Assembly (NCBI GenBank): GCA_949752745.1
Contig: OX457029.1
Location: 41,232,500-41,296,499, forward strand
Length of the DNA: 64,000 bases
From: Protula sp. h YS-2021
Lineage: Eukaryota; Annelida; Polychaeta; Sabellida; Serpulidae
Direction: 5' to 3'
Below the pieces are notes generated by a model that was not told the DNA's origin, made no database searches, and saw only the letters and a program-made list of their open reading frames with translations. This document shows positions 1 to 25,377 of the stretch, piece after piece. Both the position numbers and the translations under genes were made by a program. Positions within the stretch are counted from its first letter, which is position 1; every line of letters begins with the position of its first letter.

Positions 1-1532
1 CATTTATTTGCAGAAAATACCCTCTTTTCACATGGCGTTTTAAGAAAGGAAACGAAATCAAAGACGAAAATAAAAGTGACATGCACACGTTCAGATCAAG
101 CTCTTCATAAGTCCCAAGTTTCATGGACCTAGGGCCCATAGCGTCAGAGAAGAACAAGAGACAAAAAATCGGAAAAAGTGTCAAGAAGAAAAAAAAGGAC
201 GAACGGCTACTCGCACAAATTCATATAACCCTTGCAAGCTAACAGCTTGTCAAGTGTTAAAAAAGAACGAACGGCTGCTCGCACAAATTCATATAACTCT
301 TGTCAAGTGTTAAATAGGCATGCATTGTTTTGAGGTACGTGAGTGTATTTGAGGTGAATACACTACAATATTAAGCACTGGAGCATGACGTCAAAGCTAT
401 GCAGAGTAGAGAAATCGATATGGCAGTGCTCCTGTTAGTTTGGCGTTGCACTGGCGTTGCAGTGTTCTATGTGCTAGGCGGATTACGTCAGAGTGGACTA
501 GAACATTTTAAATTTATTTTTTATCTTTCCAGTTTAATCTTCAAAGTGTACACTGCACACTGAACTCAAATGACGCATTTAACGTCCACAAATAGATTTT
601 TCATTTAACGTCCACAAATAGATTTTTTAACTGTAACGCAACAGGGAAAACGTAAAGCATCAAGATGGCTCTTGGAAAAAGTAGTGTCTATATTTTTCCT
701 CCAAAACTGCAACTGCAACCATTTTCAACGTATTTCACTTGAACCTTTCATGACGCCTTAGGACGCTGATGATGAAAAAAGGGAGAAACTTTCGCAGTAG
801 CTGGTAATGCGATAACTTCTTTTGATTATGTCTCAAGTGTAAAATAAATGTTGGTCCAGAAAAGGATATTTTAACTGTATATTAAAACAGAAACTCTATG
901 ATGTCGCGGAAAATGTCGAAGTTCAAGATGTTATAGATGTTACAAACTATAACTGTAAAATCTCTGTATATTATGATGACATCGGAATTGTACCGCAAAA
1001 GCTGTTTTCATGTTGCATGAAAATTTCAGCAAGGATCTAAGTCAATTTTAAACAGGATAACTTTCAGGCTTAAGGACAGGCTTTATCGCACAGGCTGAGT
1101 TTAACAGCTGGCAAAGGACAGACGATCTTTCAATAAAACGGAGAATTTAACTGAATTTAACGACAGTTATGCCCTTACCAACATCTTAACTTTATTAATA
1201 AGACATGTAGTTTTGTGCCCTTTTTGGAGAATTTAGATTATGTCGCTGATAGTACCGTACTTTTGAGGCTTTTAAATAGATATATTTTGTAGAAAAAGAA
1301 AAGTAAACAAAAATTTTAGACAAGTCAGCCTTTCTAAAACTGGGAGGGTCGATACATCTTATCGGCGCCTGTAAAATAGCCTTAGACTAGGGTTTCGATA
1401 TATTTGTAGATTTTCATTCTTAGAAACAGAGTTCCTCTATCACTGGGGCAAGATGGCTTTTTTATATAAAATAATAATCTACATTGTAAACGCTTCATAA
1501 TAACTTCGGTTTAAATTCTTTTGTCTTTTCAG
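1..1532. other. Non-coding DNA upstream of the MPV17-like coding exon
   Basis: No convincing coding region is visible on either strand. The stretch ends in a pyrimidine-rich tract followed by cag at 1530-1532, a good splice acceptor, so at least its right part is probably an intron between a 5' non-coding exon and the coding exon. Short direct repeats occur near 180-310 (two versions of a segment with 'cacaaattcatataac') and near 575-625. Where the first exon lies cannot be told. Confidence 0.5.
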
Positions 1533-1544
1533 ATCTTCGAAAAG

Positions 1545-2273
1545 ATGGTTTGTTTGAAACAACTACCAGTTCCTGCTGGAAAGACAGTACTTCTGGTCAG
1601 AAAACAACTTTCAACAACACTCCAAAGAAAGTTTATTCCAAATATGATCTTAAGTTCAAAGTCTTATCAAAGGCCAAGAGCAATCAATAAACTACAAAGT
1701 GCTTGGAAGAGATACGTTTTATTTCTCGACACATACGGGTGGAAAGCTCAAGCTATCAACACCTGCGTTCTTGTTGGCTTAGGGAATGTCTTGTCACAAA
1801 CTGTAGTTTTAGGGCGTTTGGACTCTAAGTCTTTTGACATGTACGAGTGTGCTCGCTACTTTGCTGTTGGGCTTATAGTATTAGGCCCGTCCATGCACGT
1901 TTGGTACTCAGGGTTAGATGTGATCATCAAAAACACTGGTCTTCGAGCTGCAGTTAAAAAGATGTTAATGGATCAAACGATGTATCTGCCCATTTATGTC
2001 TCCGGCATAATTGTTATTATGGGGCTTCTATGTGGCGAATCTCCGGAGAAAATCCAAGCAGATATAAAGCGAGACTTTATACCTATAATGATCTACTGTT
2101 ACCTTGGTTGGCCATGGATACAAGTGCTTAACTTCCACTTTGTTCCTTTAAAGTTCCGCATTTTTGTGATGAATTTCGTGGGATTGTTTTACAACACCCT
2201 TATAGCGTGGAAAGTGGAGCAAAGCCGCCACGAAGAAGCTTTCCAGCGAGGCCAAATAACACCACGGTATTAA
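1545..2273 (+). CDS. MPV17L2: MPV17/PMP22 family membrane protein (Mpv17-like protein 2 type)
   Basis: A 242-residue product in one coding exon. The exon begins at about 1533 after a strong acceptor, and the first ATG inside it is at 1545, so codons before that ATG belong to 5' UTR or intron. Family hallmarks are in order: a hydrophobic helix with a GLGNVLSQ motif (about 76-85), the GPSMHVWY motif (114-121), LMDQ (141-144), a hydrophobic segment (148-163), and the C-terminal signature WPWIQVLNFHFVPLKFR (189-205) followed by a last membrane segment. Family members are four-pass proteins of the inner mitochondrial or peroxisomal membrane; MPV17L2 is linked to mitochondrial ribosome assembly. 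The basic, Ser/Thr-rich N-terminus is compatible with mitochondrial targeting. The assignment to MPV17L2 rather than another paralogue is less certain than the family. No frameshift or stop is seen. Confidence 0.88.
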   Translation: MVCLKQLPVPAGKTVLLVRKQLSTTLQRKFIPNMILSSKSYQRPRAINKLQSAWKRYVLFLDTYGWKAQAINTCVLVGLGNVLSQTVVLGRLDSKSFDMYECARYFAVGLIVLGPSMHVWYSGLDVIIKNTGLRAAVKKMLMDQTMYLPIYVSGIIVIMGLLCGESPEKIQADIKRDFIPIMIYCYLGWPWIQVLNFHFVPLKFRIFVMNFVGLFYNTLIAWKVEQSRHEEAFQRGQITPRY

Positions 2274-2644
2274 CAAATAAAGAACAACATACAAATATAC
2301 ACACAACACGAGTGGCTCCGAGATCCATGATGAATTTTCTATATTTCTTACACACGCCAGAATCCAATGAAAAGGTTCTCTCTTTATTGAGACAAATGTA
2401 CTAAATTCTTTGAGAAATGTTGAAGACTGTATTTTAATTAAGCACTAATTATGTTACTGCTCATTTCAATTTGGAATAACACAGAATACAAACAGAATTA
2501 TAGACATAGCTTTGGTTCTGTAAAGTTATGAATCTTGATTATTATGAAATAACACACAGAATAAGTAGTTGCAATTAATGTTAGTTCTTTGAAAACAACA
2601 AATTGGTGAGTTGGTGCTTTCCCCATTATGTTCCAAGTTCTTCT

Positions 2645-2686
2645 AATAAAAAGGTGAAACAGTTAAACATCCCTATTATTAATAAA
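2645..2686 (+). terminator. Candidate polyadenylation signals of the MPV17-like gene
   Basis: AATAAA occurs at 2645-2650 and 2681-2686, about 370-410 bases after the stop codon. Another AATAAA at 2276-2281 lies directly after the stop and is probably too close. Which one is used cannot be told. Confidence 0.35.
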
Positions 2687-2895
2687 AGCATGTGTAACGG
2701 GTAAAATAGAATTTACAAAACCAAGCACTACAATACATCGTTTAATCAGGTGATCATTTATGGAATCTACTTTGATATATAAATATTTCAAAAGTGGCGT
2801 CATTAAATTACAAATAAAAATAACAGAATGCTTATCAAACGCAAGAATTGTTGCTGGAAACGTATGTATAACAACTGGTATGCACAGAGAAATAG

Positions 2896-3022
<127 letters not shown>

Positions 3023-5832
3023 TTATCATCCAAAAAGTAAATGCATGCCAGATCTCCCGTTTAAAAGTCGATTGATTCTCCGATCGCAGCGGTATACAAT
3101 TTTGTCTTGAACTTGAGTTGCATTTCGCCAAATTTTGTGTTTCTTGTAATTTTAACTATTTATTCCCAGATTTCTCTGCTTTGCGTTTTAATTTTTGGCG
3201 GCATATCTCTGTTGGTCGGTTGCTCTGATATATTATGTTCATCAAATAAAACTGGGTATTGTGCGTTTACTCTGTGTTTACTGAATACCACACACACTGC
3301 AAGAATATTGGAAATACTGTTGTTTCATTTCGTTTCAGCAATGCATAAGTTTGATGATGATACGCTCTTGTATCGATACGACTGTTTGCAAAGGCGTTAG
3401 TGTACTACGAAAGCAATCTTCGCTACTAACTTAGCACCTGTGTCACTTAGAAAACATATTATTGCATCGTAACCAAAAAAATTCCATCAGCCAGGGTTCA
3501 AGTGTTTCACCAATTAAATGCTTTGACATATCTGGCGCTGCAGTTTATAAATGTAAATTGCAACGGTTTATTTCCAAATTGTTTGGTATATTTTGTTTTA
3601 AAAATCTACCTGTCTTTCCAATCTCACCAATATAATAAAGAGTAATTTTTTAAGTGCACATTTGGATGATTTTATTGCTTTTTTTTGTTTTGTTGCATTT
3701 TTGGGTGATATAATCTATGTTTAGTGTTTGCATGTTATCTTTTCCAATAACACGTAAAGAGAAGTAAAGCTTGTATCCAAAATTATCCTTTAAGTGACCA
3801 TAATATCATCTTTAAAATTAGAAGGATGACTTAACATACACGAATTTCATCTACGTGGCGTTAATTTTTACATGTAGACGTAAATAATATTTAACTCTTT
3901 ATTCATGAAGTACAAGTCACTTATAAGAAACCCTTCGTCAACCATCATCAAATAGGTCTCTGGATAGTTGATTACGTTGGCTGAGTAACTATTGTAATGT
4001 TTGCAACTTTTAGGCAACAATAGATGAATAGCCTTTCGAAAACTGAATTCCAACTATGAGTGACTACTTTAGTGCCAGGTGCCTTCTTGTTTTTATTTAA
4101 CAGCTGAAAATTTCAAAAATATTGACAAGTATTTTGAAACGGCCCAGAAAACTAACTCAGCGTTATTCTAACGTATTCCTTCACAGCCACAAAGCTTTAA
4201 TTATTTCAATTAAAGTTTATGTTTTCTGACAAAATACTGCATACTACTTGAACGAATACTGCATACATTTGGTCAAATCTCTTTTACAATGTTCACATTT
4301 GCAAAACGAGCGAAGCGATATGTTTTATACACAACATTTCTTTGTATAATAACATTTAAGTAAATGAAAATAAAATTCTTTACTTTAATGTCAAATGTCT
4401 GTCTATTTTAGTGGTTGTGATAGGAAACTCGGGGCCAAAATTTAAATAAAAAATGTCTTGTCTGCAAAAAAATGCACAAATAAATTTTAGATGTTTGTTC
4501 TGTGCCGTTATTGTTTTTATGTATTTTTAAATATTAATTCAAAAGTGATTTGGTTACATTGCAATTTTACTAAATTATTATGCAATGAAGCAAGCTCTTT
4601 TTTGTAATCAAATTTCAGTCGTTACAAGAGATTACTATTTTTGTTTTGCTTAAAAAGAAAGTGTAATTCTCTTTTGTTGTATTGAAAGTAGCAAGCAAAA
4701 GTTGTTTAATCTTACATGATTTTGTCACAGCAGAACCTAAAAGCGTATTAGTTTAGACAAATTAGTGTGAGAGTGAGAAGTTGAAGAGGTAAAAACAATG
4801 TTTCGTGAAACTATAAGTTAACTGGAAGTGCCTGTACTTTTCGTAGCTTTTATTGACAGCTCTGATTTTTAGTTGCGTTTTGGCCATCTTTATTATGGCC
4901 GACCAAATTGAACATATGTGCTCCTAATGGATGTGCATATGTAAAGCAAGATTTTCTGTTAATAAATCCTGGCTAATAAAATCGTTTCAGTTTCAAAACT
5001 GTCAGCTTGTAGACTGAAGACTGGAAAATATGAATCATACTTTTTAATAATTCTTATTGAAACTGTGAATTTACATTTGTTATCTGATTCATCTTGATTC
5101 CATGAGAACACCGGTTATTTCTACTCACATTATTGGTTTCCAGTGTCCGTGCTTATGTTCTGAGTTAGTATACCGGCTTTCGTTGGCCCTTGCCTCACAA
5201 CCATCAAGAACGGGGACAACAGTATAGGTTACGTGTAATTTACGATACGGCTCCTTGTTAGGATCTATGAAGTATTTTATCTCAATGCCAGTGTTATGTT
5301 TTTATATGCATTTGCGCTTTCCACGCAGTCGAGCCTGTAACTGTTTACTGTATACTCAACTATTTCTTCCATTTTGCCTTGTTTCGAGTCATACTGGTAT
5401 CTGGATTATCTGCAGTTAAGCAAATCATGTATCATTTCTATATGTGAGTGATGCCATTTAATGTTCTACAGTCATTGGTTTCATCCGCCAACCACAAATT
5501 AGAAACTTTAATACTTATTTCCTTTAAACAACCTGTATTTGCATCCTGAGACATTAAAAAAACGTCGGGATCAAGAGCAGCCGATGTTGGAGATGCCTGC
5601 CGTGGGGAAACATAATGAACACCAGTTCTAGTCGCCTTAACTTCCCCTTCCCTCTACAGCTTTGTACTATGTTATTCCAGCATACAATATTGCAGTGGCA
5701 GTCTCAAAGTTCATATTTGAGCGTTTTCAAATTATAATAGTGTCGCTCAGCTCTATCAAACCTTACCGCTCTGAATTGACATTCATTTTTACGCTTTCAT
5801 TGGTTACGATCTCAATCCATGTGACATTCTTT
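3023..5832. other. AT-rich intergenic DNA without recognisable genes
   Basis: I see no conserved protein segment, RNA gene or large repeat. Short reading frames (for example near 3107-3400 and 3868-4053) have no recognisable composition or motifs. A small direct repeat 'aatactgcatac' occurs near 4233-4265. Confidence 0.5.
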
Positions 5833-6215
5833 GTGATTTATCTGAAGTATTTAATTTTTTAATACTCATTTTTATGAGTAAGATATCTTGTAGGCTACGA
5901 AGCCTTCACTATTGGTTTTCAAATGTGTTAAAATTGGTTATCGCGATTCACAAAAAAAATTTTGTGGAACACATAGCACCACATAGGTACCCTTATCAGA
6001 TGCCCTTTGCTATGTTTACAATGCCTGTCAACCAATCGACCAATCAGCGCGGTGCAGTTCCTGTCATGTGATCGAACCAAAGCCAGCTTATCGCACCAGA
6101 CGATCCCAATTGATTGGCAGGTAGGTGGGTAAAATTCGAGTGATGGTTTCTACGTCTACAAGATATTTTACTCATAAAAATGAGTATTAAGAAATTAAAT
6201 GCTTCAGTTTTAATT
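5833..6215. mobile_element. MITE-like element with long inverted repeats
   Basis: Positions 5860-5893 and 6156-6189 are inverted copies of each other, 33 of 34 bases by eye, containing 'tactcatttttatgagta'. Similarity continues outward (to about 5833 and 6215) and inward with more mismatches, giving arms of roughly 80 bases around a core of about 220 bases. There is no coding capacity. A further direct copy of the inner arm sequence lies at about 6216-6255. Target duplications were not identified. Confidence 0.6.
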
Positions 6216-6345
6216 TCGAAAATATCGTCTTGTAAACTGCGAAGCCATCACTATGGGAGACTCGAACTGGCGGTGGGAATTGAATACCCAATGCATACGA
6301 ACTGGTTGACACGCTGCCTACAAGACATTACGTCGTAAAGAAGGC
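6216..6345 (-). repeat. tRNA-derived SINE-like segment
   Basis: On the minus strand, CCAGTTCGAGTCTCCC near 6253-6270 fits the RNA polymerase III B box (GGTTCGANTCC). A degenerate A-box-like segment lies about 50 bases before it in the minus-strand sense. Acceptor and anticodon stems of a functional tRNA are not evident, so a SINE head is the better reading. Confidence 0.4.
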
Positions 6346-6633
6346 AGAAATAAAAGAGCTAAATTGTATTTATCATTTTAATTTCAGCGGGTTCTCACCG
6401 CGTACTGCCCACTCAGTAACGATTAACAATATTGAGTGAGATTTCACCACGAAGTGCCCATTGTGAACAATGCATAGCTCAATTATACCAACATTATCAT
6501 ACGAGCGAGTTTCCTCCCTCTTTTCACAAAGAGAGAAGTGCGAGATACAGATAGGTAGCATACTAGAGTTAGTGCCGACCCGTTGCAGTAGCGTATTATA
6601 CCATGTGAAACACCGCACTCTCCAAAAATAAGA

Positions 6634-7560
6634 TTATGGCACAAGTGCACTGTGTCGTTTCGGTAACAGAACAGTCACGTGATAGGCAAGCTGACATGCT
6701 GTCGCTGCAGATTTGAGCCCAAAGTCTATTTTAGTGGTCTTCTTCTTGTAAGGCTTCTTTCCACCAGACTGTTGGGGACTATTATGAATCACTGATTTAG
6801 TAGCAACAAACGGGCCAAGACTATGCAAAATATTCAACGCATCAGTTGTATACTCTTGCAAATAGTGCTTAATAAACAAGATAGTCGAATTCCAACACCC
6901 AACCCGTAGCAAGCTGCGCATCGACACAGCACAAGCGCTCCGTATAGAATGCGCCACATGTCTGATCTGATGAGCTTTAATTGACAATCGCTTCTGAATT
7001 ACATCTCCAGGCTTCTTAATTATATCATCATATGCTAAAAATGTGGTTTTCTAGATAGAATTAGAAATAGACGATTTGGACGAATCTACTGCAAACTATG
7101 CATGGAATATATAAACAGACGACGCCGCAACGTGCTGCGATAAATATCCGACCGTTTAAAATACGCGCGTATCAGGGAGAGGGGGCATAACGACACAGAT
7201 GACCGTACCCGCGGCAAGGCTGGTATCACAGTCTGCTTAAGCGTGCCCAAGCCCTTATTCACAATGTGCGTCTTACCCCAAAGACGGCAATGGTTTCAGA
7301 ACCACCGCCTCGAACGAACTGACTACCAGAGGTTTGTAATGCGTGTATTTCATCGCGGCGTTTGCCCGATGCTAACGCCACGAAAAACACGCACTTTAGG
7401 GAGACAACTTGTCTGAAACGATAGAATGTTGGAAAAGTGGCAATGCGAGATACTTCAAAACCAGTGACAAATCTCAAGGCACCACTGTCCTATCCGCAAT
7501 AGATCGTTCCAACTGAAAAGACCTAACCATATCCGCCAACACTTCACAGGATGACAAATC
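6634..7560 (-). pseudogene. Tyrosine recombinase relic (DIRS/Crypton-type transposon)
   Basis: Read on the minus strand, pieces of one tyrosine-recombinase catalytic domain appear in the right order but in different frames. Near 7490-7400 there is a DLSLVLKYLALPLFQ segment. At 7400-7330 comes VFFVALASGKRRDEIHAL, carrying the first catalytic Arg. Then TTFLAYDDIIKKP, and at 6990-6850 IKAHQIRHVAHS (the HxxR box), followed by GCWNS and FIKHYL with the presumed nucleophilic Tyr. Stops and frameshifts lie between the pieces (a stop just before TTFLAYDD and another before DLSLVL), so the copy is dead. Such recombinases belong to DIRS-like retrotransposons, Cryptons and related elements; no reverse transcriptase remains to decide which. 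Confidence 0.75.
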
Positions 7561-8460
7561 ATAACCGGATGCTCCTTTCACAATAAATGTGAGAGACGAC
7601 GGTAAGACATAATCGGTCTAAACTACACCCTTCTGACCTCGAACAAATACAGAAAGAGATCGGCCACTGCCACTGACGTAACAGCCACGGGATCGATACA
7701 CCTATCAAGATACCATGACTCGAACAAACGCTAATGTGACAAGAACACCTTGTCCGTAGAGTTCTTATGAATTCTGTCCATACCGTGTACTACTCGCCGA
7801 GGGAAACCCTTAGACTTCAAGAAGGGAAGGGAAATTTATGCACCAAAGTTTCAGTCGAAACAACTAAAAATTGGGATGATAATGATCCAAATATCTCTCT
7901 TGAATGCAAGTTGAGAATGTGTTTTTCCACCCGCTTTCACCAAAAACTGCTCTTGTAGAGGTTATGCCACCAAAATTCGAGGCACTTTCCTGCACGTTTC
8001 ACAGTAAACGCTTTGTTACCTATATGCCGGTATTTTTAAGACTGAAAGTGACATAGTTAATTTCTTAATGCCAAAATAAATTTTCCTCATCAATGTGAGT
8101 ATTAAAATAGATATTTTTAAAAATTCCTAGCCGGATCTTTACAATGTTACCTGGAATTTGGTCTACTAGGTCTTTCCGTGGATCAGCAACTTTCTTGAGT
8201 AGATTTGTCCTTCAAGTAAAAAGCTGAACTGTCATTTCTGATTGTTATAGTGATAATTGAATGACGATGCATCACATAGTCACATTGTTTCAAATGATTT
8301 CACGTCTGTCTGATATTTATTTTTTCTCTATTGTGTAGCTTTGGTATGAATATATTTCTCAACTCATTCATCTAAGAATTGCTACACTGAGCTCGATTTA
8401 TGCTGGATTATGTCGACACCTCATCTCAGTCAGCGCAAAGGCGTTCCCTTTTTTTTAAAG
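7561..8460. other. Non-coding stretch, no genes recognised
   Basis: Only short, unremarkable reading frames occur. Part of it may belong to the same decayed recombinase element. A motif near 8060-8105 ('taatttcttaatgcc ... gtgagtattaaaa') weakly recalls the arms of the inverted-repeat element at 5.8-6.2 kb. Confidence 0.4.
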
Positions 8461-8600
8461 GATTGACGGTTAGCTCACTTGGTTAGAGCTTGGGTCTGCT
8501 AATTCCTAGGTCACGAATTGAAATCCAGCTTTCGGTTGTAAGTAGGGACTGACGTAGATTACCTACTGCGGAATTTAAATTAATGTCTATTTACTCTTTC
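8461..8600 (+). repeat. tRNA-derived SINE-like segment
   Basis: TTAGCTCACTTGGTTAGAGC (about 8470-8490) fits a polymerase III A box, and GGTCACGAATTGAAATCC (about 8508-8526) fits a degenerate B box at suitable spacing, followed by a non-tRNA body. The stems expected of a functional tRNA do not close well, so I read it as a tRNA-derived SINE head. Confidence 0.5.
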
Positions 8601-9711
8601 GGCCATCCTTCTTAAAAGCAACAGATTCCAGAACGTCTGTATTTCGTTCATTTCTGAGTTTCCTGTAACAAACGGGACATAATATAGAGTTATTATTTAT
8701 TTATGGCATAATGTGACAACTTAGGTATGCCATTTCAAGAAGTATTGTATTTTAAATAAGACAGGTTTGTTATTGTGACCAAACACTTGTTGGTTTATAG
8801 AAGTCTTTATATTTTATTTGTGATTTCATTCAATCAGCAAGAATGGTATCCATTCCAGAATCAGTTCTGGGATACTTTGTGATTTATGTCGTCAAATGGT
8901 CTTTATTCAACAAACACAATGATAATTTTTTCTGTTATGCGTTTCATAACCTCCGGGTGGGGGGGGGGGTGGAGGAGAGAGAGGGGGCACATGGTAGGAT
9001 ACACTTTTCCATTTTCCTCATAAAAAAGGAGAAGGAGGTTATGTGTTTAGTCTAAACTCTCACTTCATGGAGAGCCTCTTTTGTTAGAAACGAAAACGTA
9101 CCTGATCTTATCTTGGATCACGATGTTACCAAAGACTGCAGCAGGTGGTACATCAGGAGTCATACAAACGTATGCATACAGAATTCTGCACATATTTCTC
9201 AAGTTTAAAATTGGTCAAATTTTTAATTTTTGTTGTGTGAACGGATGGTTAGAGCAGCTTGGTTTACGTTGCATTAAGAAGCTGACCTCTGATGAGATCT
9301 TTCTGTTACGTGTAAACACAGAACGGAGAGATATTCTAAAAAGTAGTTGCACTTTTTTATGAGTATTATTTTCTCGGAATCTTAAGTGGATATGCGGAGT
9401 AATAGGTTTTATGCACAACAGACCAAACCGCCTTTGAGATTGTTTGTTAAACTTTTTTTAAAAAGTAGTTCCTCTTTTTTTAAAACTATTTTCGCCAGTG
9501 AGTCAGCGAAGTAAAAAGGGTTTATACATAAATGACGAAGAGGTTAGCTATTGGACAACAGAGCAACAACCTGAACATTGAAGAGGTTGGCTGTTGGACA
9601 ACAACGAACATTTTGAAGCAAACTGTAAGCCTGATTTCAGAGTCTTGTAGATTTTAACGTTTACAAGTTCATAGGTCACCAGGCAACACAACCTTTGACC
9701 TTTCATCAGTC
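8601..9711. other. Intergenic DNA upstream of GOT1, with small repeats
   Basis: It contains a G run at 8955-8970 and, near 9535-9605, two imperfect copies of 'gaagaggttrgctrttggacaa'. The segment 'agtagttcctct...gttgg...ttggac' near 9465-9560 recurs in degraded form near 15970-16010 in intron 1 of GOT1. The GOT1 promoter should lie in the last few hundred bases; no TATA box is obvious. Confidence 0.4.
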
Positions 9712-22348
<12,637 letters not shown>

Positions 22349-24960
22349 AGTGTCCCGCTCCCGCCTTCCCCCTGCTCTTCCTTCCGTCTCGGCCGTTAGA
22401 GGGGCGTAGGCGTCGTGTTGGGGCTCGCGGGTCGGCACCGCTTATATAGTGCTAGCGTGTGGGTAGTAGTGACTATGTCGTGTGGCTTGCTTCCACGTTT
22501 GTTTATTTTTTGTGAGTTAAAATTCTCTGTTGATTGTAATTTCTGGGAAGGACTAACCAAAGCATTAACGGTCATCTGTATTTGACGTTCAGTACCAGTC
22601 GTGTATCGGGTACCACTAACGTAATTGTTCCCAAGTCAGTCGGCATCAGTGTCAATGTACAGTTTATGAGATGAATTGCACGTGTATTGTTTGTTGGGGG
22701 TGAACTGCACGTGGCTATTGCGGGCTAATATTACGGGGAGCTCAGGTCTCTGACGCGGACGGGTGCGTGGCGCGGGGGTTGCCGGGGCATTGTGGTGGCC
22801 GTGGCGCGGGGGTGGCCGGGGCGTTGGGGTAGTTGATACGCGAGGGTGGGCTATCTCGGGGCAGGCCTCGCACACTGTTTTGGTTGCGGGAATTTTCTTG
22901 CTTTCGCGGAACAAACCGAATTCAGTACAGAGATTCCCCATAAATTACAACAGCATAATAAAACCGGGACAGAGTTTCAGTAGGGGGGTAGAGGGTTTTC
23001 TTCTTCTTTTTTTAAATTGTTAAGTAACACTTATTGCTACAAGACAGAATTCGATATTGTTTTAAATGTTATACACAGCGTGGATCGTTTGTGTTACGGC
23101 CGAATGACGTAACATGCTAAGCCGATTTCTTTCAGTCTTGCCAACGGAAGTTGTCAGGAAATTTTCACGAGTGATATTTTCTTACGACAAGTGCACTTCC
23201 ATTCGCCGTGCTCGTGTGAAAAAAAGATTTTCCTGAGGGCGATCGATAGTGTATACCATAGAGTAATATTGTCACGTACTTGAAATCGGAAGTTTTTCAA
23301 ATTCCTTGAAACGCTGATAGAAGGATTCGGCGTTGTTTTTATATCTCCGATAACATTGTGATTGTAGTCTCATAGCTTGTCGTACTTTCAGTAACGCAAC
23401 CGTCAAACAATGACGTACTCCATTCTTACAATTAAAGTGGAACTAATTAATATTGTTATTATTATTAAAATTACTGTTAGGTATAGTGGTTGTTATAAGT
23501 CACGCATGTTTGTTTCACATACACAGTGTGTAGTCTTGTTCTTGGGTATTATGTCTTCGAAATTGAAAATTGTTTTTTTTTTCTGTGAAGCTCAGTCAGT
23601 AGACGGGATAGCAATAAAGCATTTAAGTCACACCTGTCTGTCTTATTTTTGATTGATTCCTACAGTTGACACAGGGCGTGCGTTGTTAAGGTCCGTACAT
23701 GTCGTTGCTAGGTGATGGTTACGATGCAACCCTTTGTCTTTAACTGACCGTTACATATATGACCCAACAGCCCTCCTCCCTTCTCTGCCCCCCCCCCCGC
23801 CTCCCCCCCCCCCCACGCCTTCAGTAATCAGTTGTAGGAATTTGAATGTGGCACATTTTGGCTTTTTCTGCTCGATTCTTCAGTCACCAGTGCTTGGGGT
23901 TGGTTGTGGTAAAAAGCTCTTGATTTACTCCTACTATTTGCACACCTTTTTGCACGGCAGTTGTGTGATTGTTGTGTCTGTTTTTCCGTACCGTATTCAT
24001 CTCTAAATCGTTAGAAGTGAGCCGGAGTTCACTTCTCATTAAAATATTGTGATTAACTATGTATTTAGTGAACGAAAGGGGGTGGGGGTGGGGAGGTCGT
24101 TTACACGGAATTTGCACAAAAGTACCCGCCTTCTGAGAAGCTGACTAGAGATTTCTGACGTTTTCACCAGTGCTTGGGGGAAAGTATTTTTAAAAACGAT
24201 TTCGTTCCTACATAAATCGGTAATGGTGATAGTTGTGACATTCAAAAACGTGGCTCAAGCTCAAACTTCGCCAAGACTCTAAATTTGAGCAAAGTATGAG
24301 CTTCCATCATTCAATAAATATAACTTAAGCTTAAAATGAGTCTAGAGCAGAAAGTGGCTTAAAATTAAGCAAAGTGAAATAAGCTAGCTGGGGATTCTTT
24401 TCGCACCATTACATGTGAAAGTACTTTATTTTAGTCAATTTAAATTATTCAAGCAAACATTTCTCCAGACAGAAAGCGCCTCGGGTAAGGCGGAGGTCCG
24501 ACGCTGAAAAGCTTAAACTCTCTATTTTGAGCAAATGTTCAGATGAGTTTGAAACTCAGATTTCAGACTCATTTGGAGTACGAGTTTGAGGCAAGCGATT
24601 GAACACGGACGCGGAAGCTTTACTTAGCGTGTTTCAAGGGTAGGGCTCGTGGTTATTAGTGTTGTGAATATTTTAGACCATTGTGACAGGTTACTAGCAT
24701 TTAATAGATAACATGGAATGATATTTCAGTGCGAAAAGAAATACATACATTACGTTAAAATAAAGCATTTTATTCTGAGATTCATTGAAGAAAGAAAGCT
24801 ATAAGACGATTAAATACATCTTACGTAATATAATGACTACCATTTAACTCTCATTTGAGTGATACGAAGCAATAACCTCGTCACATATTATTACCAACAT
24901 TCATACCCATAATACTTTAATTTCATGAAGGATACACAAAGATAAAAATATAAAAGCATA
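22349..24960. other. GOT1 3' UTR and downstream intergenic DNA
   Basis: Candidate polyadenylation signals AATAAA lie at 22957-22962 and 23613-23618. A GC-rich stretch with repeated 'ggcgcgggggt' and 'ggccgggg' blocks is at 22760-22850. Poly-C runs are near 23790-23815, and short repeated 'gagcttaa/tttgagcaaa' motifs occur at 24240-24590. No other gene is recognised. Confidence 0.5.
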
Positions 24961-25248
24961 CCAGGCTTAGTGGTGAGGTGGGGGAGGGGGGGGGAGAGGG
25001 GCAAGCACTTGGGTTGGCGGACGAATTACGGTTGCTGTACAGACCAGCAATCGGGGTTGGGTGGATATGTGCGCCAGGAATGTCCATCTTTTCCACCCGC
25101 AGTCATCGATTTTTTTCCTTTTTTTTTTTTGGGGGGGGGGGGGGGCTAACCCAGAATTTTTCCAAGATTCAGTGATCTATTTTTACCTTCAATTTATCAA
25201 ACCATAAGCAACCCTTTCTATTCGACTAAATTTTCGGGGGGGGGGGGC
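24961..25248. repeat. Low-complexity G-rich and T/G runs
   Basis: G-rich tracts at 24976-25000, a T run passing into a G run at 25118-25146, and a G run at 25236-25247. Run lengths in an assembly are unreliable here. Confidence 0.8.
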
Positions 25249-25377
25249 AAATCTGGGTAACAAGCCGTGGCGGGACTGAGATCATAACTGTAAATCTGGG
25301 CAACGCGCCATGGCGGGACTGAGATCATAACTGTAAATCTGGGTAACGCGCCATGGCGGGACTGAGAACATAATTGT
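25249..25377. repeat. Three tandem copies of a 43-44-bp repeat
   Basis: Units start 'aatctggg' at 25249, 25293 and 25336 and contain catggcgggactgaga. The copies differ at a few positions. Confidence 0.9.

Noticed and set aside
8461..8535. Functional tRNA gene
   Set aside because: A and B boxes are present, but the acceptor and anticodon stems do not pair well; a SINE head is more likely.
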